The translations under genes were made by a program, and so were the position numbers. Source: Gammaproteobacteria bacterium (GTDB taxonomy: Bacteria > Pseudomonadota > Gammaproteobacteria > Pseudomonadales > Azotimanducaceae). From it: a stretch of 64,000 nt of DNA. The notes under the pieces were generated by a model. That model saw only the letters and a list, made by a program, of their open reading frames with translations, was not told the DNA's origin and searched no databases. The DNA is taken from NCBI GenBank assembly GCA_009845835.1, contig VXYV01000106.1:1-64000 (forward strand), written 5' to 3'. Of this stretch, positions 19,163-27,992 are shown piece by piece. Position 1 is the first letter of the stretch. Each line of letters begins with the position of its first letter.

Positions 19163-19373
19163 AAGTTAGGATTTGTTATTATTTACGTATTCGGTGTGTG
19201 TTATACACTATTAAATCTTGAGAATTGCACCTTGTGACACCGCACGGAGTGAAGGAATATTATCCCAAAATCGCACTCGACGAGGACCAAATTTCAAGAA
19301 TTAGACATTTAAAGGTATCAAGGAAGATCAATTTCGTCCCTTCGTTCACGATGAATTTTAGGGACTAGCTCTC

Positions 19374-20090
19374 ATGGAAACCCGAGGTAAATCATGGGTG
19401 GGACGCGTACGAAGTCGAAACGAGGATGTGTACAGTGTCCGACCGGAATTTAGATTTTTAGCGGTTGCCGATGGTATGGGTGGAACTTCAGCCGGTCATA
19501 TAGCGTCACGGATCACCATTGATGAAGTCTCAGAAAGTCTATATGAAATCAGTAAGGCTAGACCAATCGAAGCTAATGATTTGGTCGAGGCTGTTGTTAA
19601 AGCGAATCAAACCGTTTACGAACGCGGTCAAATGTATACCGACTTTGCTGGTATGGGTACAACTATTGTCTCGGCATTTATCAATGGTAGTAAAGGAATT
19701 TTTTGTCATGTCGGCGATTCTCGAGCATATTTGTTTCGCAAGAAGGAATTAACTAGGATTACAATAGACCATTCGGTAGTTCAAGAACTCGTCGACAGTG
19801 GAGAAATGACAATGGAACAAGCGCAGCGAGCACCCAACAAAAATCTCATCACTCGGTCGATTGGTCCGAAACCAGAAGTACAACCAGAAATAACGCTGCA
19901 GGAATTACACGACGGTGATGTACTTATGCTGTGTAGTGATGGTGTATCGGATTTTGTACCGGACGACGAGATACGTGAGGTAATGGATGCACATTCTCAT
20001 AATTTACGGTTTTTAGCGTCTATGTTGATTGAAACCGCCGATAAACACGGAAGTACTGATAACATCACAACCGTTGTCGCGAAAGTATGA
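19374..20090 (+). CDS. PP2C-family serine/threonine phosphatase
   Basis: A 238-residue Stp1/PrpC-type protein phosphatase, dependent on Mn or Mg. Metal-binding motifs are visible: RSRNEDVY (motif 1), VADGMGG (motif 2), GDSRAYLFR, LMLCSDGVSDFVPDDEI and the C-terminal GSTDNITTVVA. No partner kinase lies in the window, so its substrate is unknown. It starts a run of plus-strand genes that continues to the ccm operon, separated from the divergent yaaA by about 210 bp that may hold the promoter. Confidence 0.88.
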   Translation: METRGKSWVGRVRSRNEDVYSVRPEFRFLAVADGMGGTSAGHIASRITIDEVSESLYEISKARPIEANDLVEAVVKANQTVYERGQMYTDFAGMGTTIVSAFINGSKGIFCHVGDSRAYLFRKKELTRITIDHSVVQELVDSGEMTMEQAQRAPNKNLITRSIGPKPEVQPEITLQELHDGDVLMLCSDGVSDFVPDDEIREVMDAHSHNLRFLASMLIETADKHGSTDNITTVVAKV

Positions 20091-20126
20091 ATCGCGCCGA
20101 GAGTTGTACGGAATTACCAAAAGAAC

Positions 20127-20450
20127 GTGAACATCCAGGCTATTCTTGAAGAAAAACTGTCGACCCTTAAACCGACATATCTAGAGGTGATCAATGAGAG
20201 TGGGAATCACAACGTACCAGCAGGTTCACAATCTCACTTTAAAGTTGTGGTCGTTTGCCCCGACTTCGCCAACCTGCGACCCGTACAACGCCACCGTCGC
20301 GTTTATGAGTTGTGCGCAGATGAACTTGACGGTCCAATCCATGCACTCTCGCTGCATCTGTATTCGATTGAAGAGTGGTCTGCACAAGGTCAAACCGCGG
20401 TTAAATCTCCACCTTGTCGCGGTGGTTCAAAATTCAAACGTGAGGATTGA
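20127..20450 (+). CDS. bolA: BolA family protein
   Basis: A 107-residue BolA-like protein with the KH-like fold. The motif around HNVPAGSQSHFKVVVVCPDF and RHRRVYELCADEL matches the family, including the histidine used with monothiol glutaredoxins to hold a [2Fe-2S] cluster. The start is GTG, with AAAGAACG upstream. It lies between the PP2C gene and trhO, 9 bp before the latter. Whether it is BolA or another paralogue (IbaG) is not certain, although the length favours BolA. Confidence 0.82.
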   Translation: MNIQAILEEKLSTLKPTYLEVINESGNHNVPAGSQSHFKVVVVCPDFANLRPVQRHRRVYELCADELDGPIHALSLHLYSIEEWSAQGQTAVKSPPCRGGSKFKRED

Positions 20451-20459
20451 GCAGAATCT

Positions 20460-21362
20460 GTGTTCGTAGGTTCGTTCTATCAGTTTATACCCCTGGTTGA
20501 GCTAAGTCGGTTACAAAACGACATTCAACAAATATTGCAAGCTCAGGATGTAGTCGGTACGCTACTCATAGCACGGGAAGGAATTAACGCTTCCGTAGCA
20601 CATACTGACAAAGACTGTCTGATTAATGTGATTGAAAACATAACGGAGTTGCATGGTCGGTTTAAATTTAAACCGATTTTTTCAACTGCTCAAAATGAAA
20701 TCGTTTTTGACACATTACAAGTAAACATCCGTACTAGAATTGTCGCTTCGGCGCAAGAATATGACTTTTCGGTACCAATATCACCGCGAGTTAGTGCCTC
20801 ACAATGGAATAGATTATTGGATGACGAAAAAGTGTTAGTTCTTGACATTAGAAATCACTATGAGTCGCGTATCGGAAAATTTACTAACGCACAAACTCTC
20901 GATACTCAGACTTTCGCAGAAATCCCAGAACAGCTATTGAACGACCTCAATGTTGATAAGGAAAAAACAATTGCGACGTACTGTACCGGAGGTATTAGAT
21001 GTGAAAAGGTTAATCAAATTTTGACCGCAAACGGCTTTCGAAATGTATTTCAACTCGACCGAGGTATTCTGGGTTATTTTGACTCAACGGAAAATTCCAC
21101 TCAATGGCAAGGAGAATGTTTTGTGTTTGATAAACGTGTTTCTGTTACTCCTCAGTTGACCCAAGGCACGGCAACTTTGTGCTTAGCCTGTCGCGCGCCT
21201 CTAATACCTAAGGATCTAAATACGGATTGTTTCGAGTATGGGATTAGCTGCCCGTATTGTGTCAACGAATTGACTGTCGAGAGAAGAAGTGCCTTGGAAG
21301 AGCGGTTGTTTCAATTGCAACTAGCTGAGGAACGAGCAGCTGTTGTATTCGGAAACCAATAG
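20460..21362 (+). CDS. trhO: tRNA uridine-34 hydroxylase TrhO (rhodanese YceA)
   Basis: TrhO makes 5-hydroxyuridine at position 34 of several tRNAs, the oxygen-independent-of-prephenate route being TrhP and the oxygen-dependent one TrhO. The protein (300 residues) has an N-terminal acylphosphatase-like domain with [13 protein letters not shown], then a rhodanese domain with active-site Cys175 in [10 protein letters not shown], and a cysteine-rich C-terminal part ([13 protein letters not shown]) that may bind zinc. Start is GTG. It is followed by ttcA, another tRNA-thiolation gene, 8 bp downstream, so the two form a tRNA-modification pair. Confidence 0.88.
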   Translation: MFVGSFYQFIPLVELSRLQNDIQQILQAQDVVGTLLIAREGINASVAHTDKDCLINVIENITELHGRFKFKPIFSTAQNEIVFDTLQVNIRTRIVASAQEYDFSVPISPRVSASQWNRLLDDEKVLVLDIRNHYESRIGKFTNAQTLDTQTFAEIPEQLLNDLNVDKEKTIATYCTGGIRCEKVNQILTANGFRNVFQLDRGILGYFDSTENSTQWQGECFVFDKRVSVTPQLTQGTATLCLACRAPLIPKDLNTDCFEYGISCPYCVNELTVERRSALEERLFQLQLAEERAAVVFGNQ

Positions 21363-21370
21363 GAAAATTC

Positions 21371-22261
21371 ATGACGCAACCTGCCGCTGTTCCAGATTTA
21401 CAACCTACATTTCACTCGAGTCGTCCTCCACAGACTAAAAAGCAAACCAATGAATTGAACAAAATTGCCAAAAAGCTTCGTCGCTTAGTCGGTCAAGCAA
21501 TACAAGATTACTCGATGATACGAGACCAAGATCGAGTAATGGTATGTTTATCTGGTGGCAAAGATTCCTATACGCTCCTTGATGTCCTGCTCTCGTTGCA
21601 GCGGAATGCGCCCGTATCATTTTCAATTGTAGCAGTTAATCTAAACCAAAAACAACCTGATTTTCCGATAGAAGTTCTACCTCAATATTTGGCCAAACTG
21701 GGCGTTGAGTACGAAATTGTTGAAGAAGATACCTATTCCATCACGACGACGATAACACCCGAAGGTAAAACCTTCTGTCCTATTTGTTCGCGCTTACGTC
21801 GCGGTATTTTGTACAAGACCGCGGCACGACTAAAAGCTACAAAAATCGCGTTGGGGCATCACCTCGACGACGACGTCGAAACATTATTTTTGAATATGTT
21901 TTTCGGTGGTACACTCAAAGCTATGCCGCCGAACCTAGTCTCAGACGACCGGTCACAACAGGTTATTCGACCACTTTACTATGTTCGTGAGAAGTTGATT
22001 CAGCGTTATTCGAATATGGTCGATCATCCGATTATTCCTTGTAATTTATGCGGCTCACAAGAAAATTCGCAGCGGTTAGTAATCAAAGAATTACTTGCTG
22101 ATTGGGATCGGCGATTTCCTAACCGAGTCGAAAGTGTGGCACGTTCAATCCGAAACATTCGACTGTCGCACCTCGGCGATCCAAATTTGTTTGCTTTTCA
22201 AAATTTGTGTACTCAAGCCAGACTCCACAATGTCAGAGAAGAATACAGACACTCCCCCTAA
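21371..22261 (+). CDS. ttcA: tRNA 2-thiocytidine synthetase TtcA
   Basis: TtcA thiolates cytidine 32 in tRNA using ATP and an Fe-S cluster. The PP-loop SGGKDS is at residues 61-66; the cluster cysteines appear in [11 protein letters not shown] and PCNLCGSQ. Length (296 residues) matches the family. It follows trhO by 8 bp and overlaps the start of yheU, consistent with one transcript. Confidence 0.93.
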   Translation: MTQPAAVPDLQPTFHSSRPPQTKKQTNELNKIAKKLRRLVGQAIQDYSMIRDQDRVMVCLSGGKDSYTLLDVLLSLQRNAPVSFSIVAVNLNQKQPDFPIEVLPQYLAKLGVEYEIVEEDTYSITTTITPEGKTFCPICSRLRRGILYKTAARLKATKIALGHHLDDDVETLFLNMFFGGTLKAMPPNLVSDDRSQQVIRPLYYVREKLIQRYSNMVDHPIIPCNLCGSQENSQRLVIKELLADWDRRFPNRVESVARSIRNIRLSHLGDPNLFAFQNLCTQARLHNVREEYRHSP

Positions 22262-22481
22262 CAATCTAATAATTCCATACACGAGCTTGTCTGATCTTGC
22301 GTTAACTGGGATTATTGATGAGTATATTTCCCGAGACAGTTCGTTTCAAGACGGAACCCTCCAAGTTAAAAGAGAACGGGTACTACAAGGACTAAAAAAC
22401 AACGATCTTTTGATTACCTACTCCGTTCGCGAGCAATCAACGAACATCAGAACACGTTTAGAGATGAGTGAACATCTATAA
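22230..22481 (+). CDS. yheU: YheU family protein (UPF0270)
   Basis: An 83-residue protein recognised as UPF0270/YheU by [23 protein letters not shown] near its N-terminus (positions about 13-35). The ATG at 22230 lies inside the end of ttcA (32-bp overlap), a common coupling arrangement; a longer upstream frame is only the shadow of ttcA. Function is unknown. The ccm operon starts 15 bp later. Confidence 0.75.
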   Translation: MSEKNTDTPPNNLIIPYTSLSDLALTGIIDEYISRDSSFQDGTLQVKRERVLQGLKNNDLLITYSVREQSTNIRTRLEMSEHL

Positions 22482-22496
22482 ATATGTTGACTTAAG

Positions 22497-23090
22497 ATGA
22501 GTACTTTGCTCTTAAACGCGCGAAATATCTCATGGAGAATCAGTGGGCGTACACTCTTTTCTGGAATCGATTTCAGCGTTCGCACAGGAGAAGCGTTAGA
22601 ACTTCGAGGACCTAACGGAAGCGGTAAATCGACACTATTGAGATTACTTGCAAAATTTCAACAACCACACGAAGGGATCGTGCAACTAAATACTCGTCGT
22701 GTCGGTTTTTTAGGACATAAATCCGGTCTATCTGGCTTACTGTCGGTGTTCGAGAATATCAAATGGTATTGTACTCTCGCGAAAGTTCACTACACCGATA
22801 CTGAACTTGAAGATCGGTTGCACCTGTTTGAATTGACTCACGAAAAACAGACACTTGTACAAGAATTGTCTACTGGTCAAGTTAGAAGATGTGCCCTGTT
22901 GTGTCTTAGCCTTGCACAATACAATCTCTGGCTACTAGATGAACCAACAGCAGCATTAGATAGTCGGGGGATTTCGTTAACGCAAAGTCTGATCGAGCAA
23001 CATAGAAAAAACGCGGGTGCAGTAGTTATGGCGACTCACTCGACAGACCCAATACCTGAAGCAACTACAGTCGAACTCAACGTCACGTGA
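22497..23090 (+). CDS. ccmA: cytochrome c maturation ATPase CcmA
   Basis: ATP-binding subunit of the CcmABCD complex that releases heme-loaded CcmE. It is a 197-residue ABC ATPase with Walker A GPNGSGKSTLL, the CcmA-type signature ELSTGQVRRCALLCLSL and Walker B LWLLDEPTAALD. It opens a complete ccmABCDEFGHI operon with overlapping reading frames. The ccmB start overlaps its stop by 4 bp. Confidence 0.93.
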   Translation: MSTLLLNARNISWRISGRTLFSGIDFSVRTGEALELRGPNGSGKSTLLRLLAKFQQPHEGIVQLNTRRVGFLGHKSGLSGLLSVFENIKWYCTLAKVHYTDTELEDRLHLFELTHEKQTLVQELSTGQVRRCALLCLSLAQYNLWLLDEPTAALDSRGISLTQSLIEQHRKNAGAVVMATHSTDPIPEATTVELNVT

Positions 23091-23755
23091 ACTTATACTT
23101 AGGACTTATACAACGAGAATTGCTAATCGGTGTTCGTTCTGGTTCGGAAGCGCTTGTGCCATTAGCATTTTTCGCCTTGGTCATATTTGTGTTTGCACTG
23201 ACATTCGGTACCGAGAAAGAACTCCTTGCTCGTTGTACGATTCCCATCCTCTGGATCACCGCGCTATTTGCCAACACGTTGAGTTTGGATAACCTGTTTA
23301 AACGCGATCACGACGATGGCACCCTAGCGCTTACATTGCTCAGCTTCCGTCCGTCAATACCGATAATCGTGGTAAAACTTGTAATCCACTGGACAATAAC
23401 GGCATTACCTATTTGTTTATTCGCCCCTTTAATTGGAAAGATGTTTGGATTGTCGTGGGAAGCTGCAGTACTTGTTGGTGGAACACTTGGAATCGGAACC
23501 TTGTCAATGACTCTCATTGGTGCGTTAGTTGCAGCGTTACTGATAGGCGTCGAGAGAGGTGGTCAAGTTCTACTTCTAATCGTCGTGCCGATTTACCTTC
23601 CTGTGTTGCTACTAGGAATTGGAATCTCAACGTTGCACGCGCAGGGAATGACTTACAGTTCTCCACTTCTAGGTAGTCTAGCTATCCTATCTGCTGGGAT
23701 CACTTGCGTACCATTAGCCTTAAAACCACTGTTAAAAACCGCCCAAGATTCCTGA
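23087..23755 (+). CDS. ccmB: heme exporter protein CcmB
   Basis: Membrane subunit of the CcmABCD complex (222 residues, six predicted helices). The N-terminus LGLIQRELLIGVRSGSEAL is typical of CcmB. The start is GTG overlapping the ccmA stop, and the stop overlaps the ccmC start (TGATG). Confidence 0.9.
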   Translation: MNLYLGLIQRELLIGVRSGSEALVPLAFFALVIFVFALTFGTEKELLARCTIPILWITALFANTLSLDNLFKRDHDDGTLALTLLSFRPSIPIIVVKLVIHWTITALPICLFAPLIGKMFGLSWEAAVLVGGTLGIGTLSMTLIGALVAALLIGVERGGQVLLLIVVPIYLPVLLLGIGISTLHAQGMTYSSPLLGSLAILSAGITCVPLALKPLLKTAQDS

Positions 23756-24510
23756 TGCGATTCGTACCAACATTTCTGCGACGATTAAGCACACCGCAAC
23801 ACTTTTTCCACGATACACAGTTTTGGGCAGTCGTACTGTGCGCACTAGGGTTGCTCGGATTATGTGTAGGTTCAGTGTGGGGGTTGTGTTTTGTTCCACC
23901 CGAACGGTATCAAGGCGATAGTTTTCGTATCTTGTTTGTCCATGCACCGTCTGCCCATATCGCACAGATGATTTATCTAGCAATCGCTGTCGCTGGTTTT
24001 GTGCAGTTAGTGTGGAAACTCAAACTCGCAGACACTTTCATCCGTGCCGCGGCGCCAATTGGTTGTACCTTGACATTATTCGCGTTGATTTCAGGAATGC
24101 TCTGGGGTATGCCTACTTGGGGGACTGCTTGGGTATGGGATGCACGCACTACTTCAATGTTGGTTTTGTTTTTTCTATACTTCGGCTTAATCGTAATCCG
24201 TCAAGTGTTTACTAATCCTGAACGGGCCGCGAAAGCAATAAGTGTCATTGCTATTGTCGGCGCGATTAACATTCCTATCATTAAATTTTCCGTCGAATGG
24301 TTCAAGACGCTTCATCAACCCGCTAGTCTTGCTATCGGTAAACCGAGTGCGATTGCCACGGTGTTCTTAATACCACTGTTGATTAATTTCGTAGCGATTT
24401 CCGTTTTTTCGGCGGGAGTGATTCTGGCTAGTATGCGCAGTTATGTGTTGATTGACGCGGTTCGTACCACTTGGGTTCGAGAACAATTAAACAAAAATAA
24501 GCGGCGGTAG
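23755..24510 (+). CDS. ccmC: heme handling protein CcmC
   Basis: Inner-membrane protein that presents heme to CcmE. The tryptophan-rich WWD-type motif is visible as WGMPTWGTAWVWDARTTS, and heme-ligand histidines occur in FVHAPSAHI and further on in TLHQPASL. About 251 residues with six membrane helices. The ATG at 23755 overlaps the ccmB stop (TGATG) and gives the usual length; upstream extension in the frame is a shadow of ccmB. Confidence 0.92.
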   Translation: MRFVPTFLRRLSTPQHFFHDTQFWAVVLCALGLLGLCVGSVWGLCFVPPERYQGDSFRILFVHAPSAHIAQMIYLAIAVAGFVQLVWKLKLADTFIRAAAPIGCTLTLFALISGMLWGMPTWGTAWVWDARTTSMLVLFFLYFGLIVIRQVFTNPERAAKAISVIAIVGAINIPIIKFSVEWFKTLHQPASLAIGKPSAIATVFLIPLLINFVAISVFSAGVILASMRSYVLIDAVRTTWVREQLNKNKRR

Positions 24511-24531
24511 AAATTGAAAGAATTATTACTT

Positions 24532-24666
24532 ATGAATGGACATGGTGTCTATGTTTGGACGACCTATGCGATATTTTCAATTCTCGTGATAGCACTAACG
24601 CTTCGTCCTTTCCTTTTACGGTCGCGATTACGTAAAAAAATCTTGCAACATGAAGACTCTGAATGA
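24532..24666 (+). CDS. ccmD: heme exporter protein CcmD
   Basis: A 44-residue single-span membrane protein: a short N-terminus MNGHGVYVWTTYAIF, one helix (about residues 9-27) and a basic tail (RSRLRKK). Position between ccmC and ccmE, the single helix and the Gly-Val-Tyr-Val-Trp-type start identify CcmD, which stabilises the CcmABC-CcmE assembly. A TTG at 24514 would give 50 residues. The stop overlaps the ccmE start (ATGA). Confidence 0.85.
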   Translation: MNGHGVYVWTTYAIFSILVIALTLRPFLLRSRLRKKILQHEDSE

Positions 24667-25082
24667 ACGAACAACGACAGATTAGGTTTTGGGTTATCGT
24701 GTTTGTGCTTTGTGGCAGTTCAATTACCGTACTGCTCGCCGTATTTGCCATTCAAGACTATATCGATCACTTCTATTTACCTGACGAAGTAGTTCAAGGT
24801 TTAGCACCATACGACCGAACCATTCGAGCCGGTGGCTTTGTTGTTTTAAACAGTATCAAACATAGTGAGGATGAACTCAGTGTGGAATTTCAACTCACCG
24901 ATATGAAGGATTCCACCTTTTTGGTCAGATACACTGGACTGTTACCTTCGTTGTTCCGTGAGGGGCAAGGTACGACTGTCAAGGGTAAATTAGGAGTCGA
25001 TGGAGTCTTTCGGGCTCGAGAAGTTAATGCCAAACATGATGAGAACTATGTACCACCCGAACTAAAAACACTGACTGAATGA
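24663..25082 (+). CDS. ccmE: heme chaperone CcmE
   Basis: Periplasmic, membrane-anchored heme chaperone (139 residues). One N-terminal helix is followed by an OB-fold domain. The heme-binding His125 and Tyr129 are visible in AKHDENYVPPE. It overlaps ccmD by 4 bp and precedes ccmF by 1 bp. Confidence 0.93.
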   Translation: MNEQRQIRFWVIVFVLCGSSITVLLAVFAIQDYIDHFYLPDEVVQGLAPYDRTIRAGGFVVLNSIKHSEDELSVEFQLTDMKDSTFLVRYTGLLPSLFREGQGTTVKGKLGVDGVFRAREVNAKHDENYVPPELKTLTE

Positions 25083-25083
25083 C

Positions 25084-27006
25084 ATGATTCCCGAACTCGG
25101 ACACCTATTAGCAATTTTTGGTTGGACCGCGGCGTTAGGTGTACTCGTTTCAGGTTTTTGGGGTGGATACCGACATAGTGAGGCCTGGGTTGCGCTGTCG
25201 ATTCGACTTGCTAAACTCCAGTTTGTCGTATTAGCAAGTTCTTTTGTTCTTTTGATTGTGTCGTTTTTGCACGACGACTTTTCGGTACTGTATGTCGCCA
25301 ACAACTCGAATCAATTGTTGCCTTGGTACTACAAGATAAGTGCTGTATGGGGAGCCCATGAAGGTTCATTTTTACTTTGGACCTTAGTTGCTGCAACTTG
25401 GACTCATTTGGTTGCGAATCGAGCCCAGCATATTCCACTAGATATTCATGGTTATGTGCTCGGGTCGTTAGGTTTTATAAACTTTCTTTTCTTAGCATTT
25501 TTAATCACTGCTAGTAATCCCTTTGAACGTTTAGTTCCTAACACCCCAATCAACGGGGTCGATCTCAATCCACTCTTGCAAGACTTTGCACTCATCATTC
25601 ATCCCCCTATGCTGTACATCGGATACGTTGGTTTTGCCGTCGCGTTCAGCTTTGGAGTTGCTGGTTTGCTCACTGGGAAATTAGATTCGGCTTGGGCACG
25701 TTGGTTACGACCTTGGGTTAACTACGCGTGGGCATTTCTGACCGTCGGTATCGCTTTAGGCAGTTGGTGGGCGTATTATGAACTCGGTTGGGGTGGTTGG
25801 TGGTTCTGGGATCCAGTAGAAAATGCTTCGCTATTGCCCTGGCTAGCTGGCGCCGCTTTGATTCATTCACTTGCTGCGACGGAGAAACGCGGGGCTTATA
25901 AAAACTGGACAGTGCTGCTCGCGATATTGACGTTCTCGCTTAGTCTTGTCGGTGCGTTCTTGGTTCGCAGCGGTATCCTAACCAGTGTTCATGCATTTGC
26001 CGTCGATGCGCAGCGCGGCTTAGTCCTCCTAGGAATACTAACGGTCGTGAGTGGTGCTGGGTTGATTTTGTTTGCACTACGGGCGTCGACGCTTCGAAGT
26101 CGTTTGGAATATTGGGGGATTTCTCGAGAATTGCTGTTGTTGATCAACAATGTACTATTAACGATCACCGTTGCAACAGTGTTACTTGGTACGCTGTACC
26201 CGATAGGATATGAATGGTTTACCGATGGCGAGAAGATCTCAATCGGTAGTCAGTACTTTAACGCGTTTTTCATCCCTATTATGCTAGTACTAAGTTTTTT
26301 TCTCGCACTCGCGCCGATCTCGCAATGGAAAACCACTCCACTCAAGAAGTTTCAGAAATGTTTCGTCTTTTTAGGATTTGCTGCCCTTGTGGCACTGATA
26401 TTACCTTGGGTTTTAGCGAATACCTTTTATGTGGGGGCAACTATAGGTATTGCGCTGGGGTTGTTCGTATTAATTACTCACGTGAACTCATTACTCAAGC
26501 GGCGAAAGTCATTACACCTTGGATTTGTGGGTATGTGCATTGCCCACTTAGGTTTCGCGATCGCCTTGATTGGCGTCGCGGTAACGAGTGTTTACTCTTA
26601 CTCAGTCGACGGAAGACTCGCGATCGGTGATTCACTAGATGTAAGTGGTAGAAGCTACGAACTACAAAGTGTTCAGACTATCGAAGCAAGAAATTACTTG
26701 GCAGAACGAGCAGAATTTGTTGTGGGTAACCGAATCACCGTGTATCCCGAAAGACGGTTCTACCCCATCCGTGCAATGCAAACAACCGAAGCGGCTATCC
26801 GTCCCGTACTGTTCCGAGACTTGTACGTTACTTTAGGAAAACCTATGGATAACGGTACGTGGGGCGTCCGTATCCAAGAAAAACTACTGATCCGCTGGGT
26901 ATGGTTCGGTGCCTTGATCATGGCTATTGCTGCTGTGCTAGCTTGTTCCGACAAACGCTATCGAAGGTTGTCTAAACGTGATCTGAGTCAATATTCTCGC
27001 ACGTGA
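25084..27006 (+). CDS. ccmF: cytochrome c heme lyase subunit CcmF
   Basis: Large polytopic protein (640 residues) of the CcmFGHI heme ligation complex. The WWD domain is seen as WGGWWFWDPVENASLLPWL, with further conserved parts FTLVLW-like EGSFLLWTLVAATW and FLVRSGILTSVHAFA. About 15 membrane helices are predicted. The next gene, ccmG, overlaps its stop by 4 bp. Confidence 0.94.
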   Translation: MIPELGHLLAIFGWTAALGVLVSGFWGGYRHSEAWVALSIRLAKLQFVVLASSFVLLIVSFLHDDFSVLYVANNSNQLLPWYYKISAVWGAHEGSFLLWTLVAATWTHLVANRAQHIPLDIHGYVLGSLGFINFLFLAFLITASNPFERLVPNTPINGVDLNPLLQDFALIIHPPMLYIGYVGFAVAFSFGVAGLLTGKLDSAWARWLRPWVNYAWAFLTVGIALGSWWAYYELGWGGWWFWDPVENASLLPWLAGAALIHSLAATEKRGAYKNWTVLLAILTFSLSLVGAFLVRSGILTSVHAFAVDAQRGLVLLGILTVVSGAGLILFALRASTLRSRLEYWGISRELLLLINNVLLTITVATVLLGTLYPIGYEWFTDGEKISIGSQYFNAFFIPIMLVLSFFLALAPISQWKTTPLKKFQKCFVFLGFAALVALILPWVLANTFYVGATIGIALGLFVLITHVNSLLKRRKSLHLGFVGMCIAHLGFAIALIGVAVTSVYSYSVDGRLAIGDSLDVSGRSYELQSVQTIEARNYLAERAEFVVGNRITVYPERRFYPIRAMQTTEAAIRPVLFRDLYVTLGKPMDNGTWGVRIQEKLLIRWVWFGALIMAIAAVLACSDKRYRRLSKRDLSQYSRT

Positions 27007-27548
27007 TTTCGAACACTCTTAGACTACGACTGCTCTTTGCCCTGCCGATCGTCGGGATCGGTGTGGTGATCTTTATTCTCGCGATTGGGTTGAGAGGTGG
27101 GAATCATACCGTCCATCCATCTACACTAATAGCAAAACCGTTTCCCAGTTTCGAAGCACCGAAATTGATTGACAATGAACTGACCAATCATGAAGAGTTG
27201 CTAGGCGAAGCTCGACTAATTAATGTTTGGGCGTCTTGGTGTGTTGCATGCAGGTCCGAACACGCAGTGATACAAGACATCGCCGCTTTCAACTTGATTT
27301 CAGTTGTTGGTATCAACTATAAAGACCAACGAGTTGATGCATTGGATTGGTTGACTGAACTTGGCAATCCGTACGACTACACTATCGTCGATTTGGATGG
27401 AACACTTGGAGTTGATTTAGGCGTTTATGGAGCGCCGGAAACCTTTCTTGTTGATTCCAAAGGATACATACGCTATAAACATATCGGAGCTCTCACGGAC
27501 AAGGTGTGGGAGGGAGAAATCTTGCCCTTGATTGAGGATCTCGACTAA
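27003..27548 (+). CDS. ccmG: thiol:disulfide interchange protein CcmG/DsbE
   Basis: Membrane-anchored thioredoxin-like protein that keeps apocytochrome c thiols or CcmH reduced. N-terminal anchor (about residues 9-30), then the thioredoxin motif WCVAC with Cys80 and Cys83, and the cis-proline region GVYGAPETFLVD. At 181 residues it fits the family. The GTG start overlaps ccmF. Confidence 0.92.
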   Translation: MISNTLRLRLLFALPIVGIGVVIFILAIGLRGGNHTVHPSTLIAKPFPSFEAPKLIDNELTNHEELLGEARLINVWASWCVACRSEHAVIQDIAAFNLISVVGINYKDQRVDALDWLTELGNPYDYTIVDLDGTLGVDLGVYGAPETFLVDSKGYIRYKHIGALTDKVWEGEILPLIEDLD

Positions 27549-27554
27549 TCACTT

Positions 27555-27992
27555 ATGTTTGCCCTAGGACTACTCACCATTGCATTTTCTACTATCGTAA
27601 CTGTCGATGGTTTCGAATTCACTAGTTCGGATGAAGTCGCGAGATTCTCTCGATTAATCGAGGAATTTCGCTGCCCGCAGTGTTTAAATACCAATCTTGC
27701 CGGCTCTGATGCACCCATCGCCATGGATCTGCGTAGAACGATCTATGAACTCATGACTGACGGGAAAACAGATCGAGAAATTCGAGAATATTTGCGCGAA
27801 CGATATGGTGATTTCATCCTGTTCCGACCACGATTTACACCGAAAACGGTGATTTTGTGGTTGTTGCCAGTGGTACTGTGCTTGATTGCGAGTTTGCTTG
27901 TATTGCAATTACGTCGATCTAGACATAACGAGAGTCTGACAACGGAAGAATTAGCGCAAGTCGAAAAGCTCATGGGATCAAAAGAATGCTAG
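27555..27992 (+). CDS. ccmH: cytochrome c maturation protein CcmH
   Basis: N-terminal signal peptide, then the redox motif FRCPQC (Cys40, Cys43) within EFRCPQCLNTNLAGSDAPI and a C-terminal membrane anchor (about residues 98-118). Corresponds to the short CcmH (145 residues); the E. coli C-terminal TPR part is the separate ccmI gene that follows, overlapping by 7 bp. Confidence 0.92.
   Translation: MFALGLLTIAFSTIVTVDGFEFTSSDEVARFSRLIEEFRCPQCLNTNLAGSDAPIAMDLRRTIYELMTDGKTDREIREYLRERYGDFILFRPRFTPKTVILWLLPVVLCLIASLLVLQLRRSRHNESLTTEELAQVEKLMGSKEC

Noticed and set aside
19232..19366. Open frame of 44 codons from a GTG upstream of the PP2C gene
   Set aside because: No ribosome-binding site, no recognised motif; more likely leader DNA of the operon.
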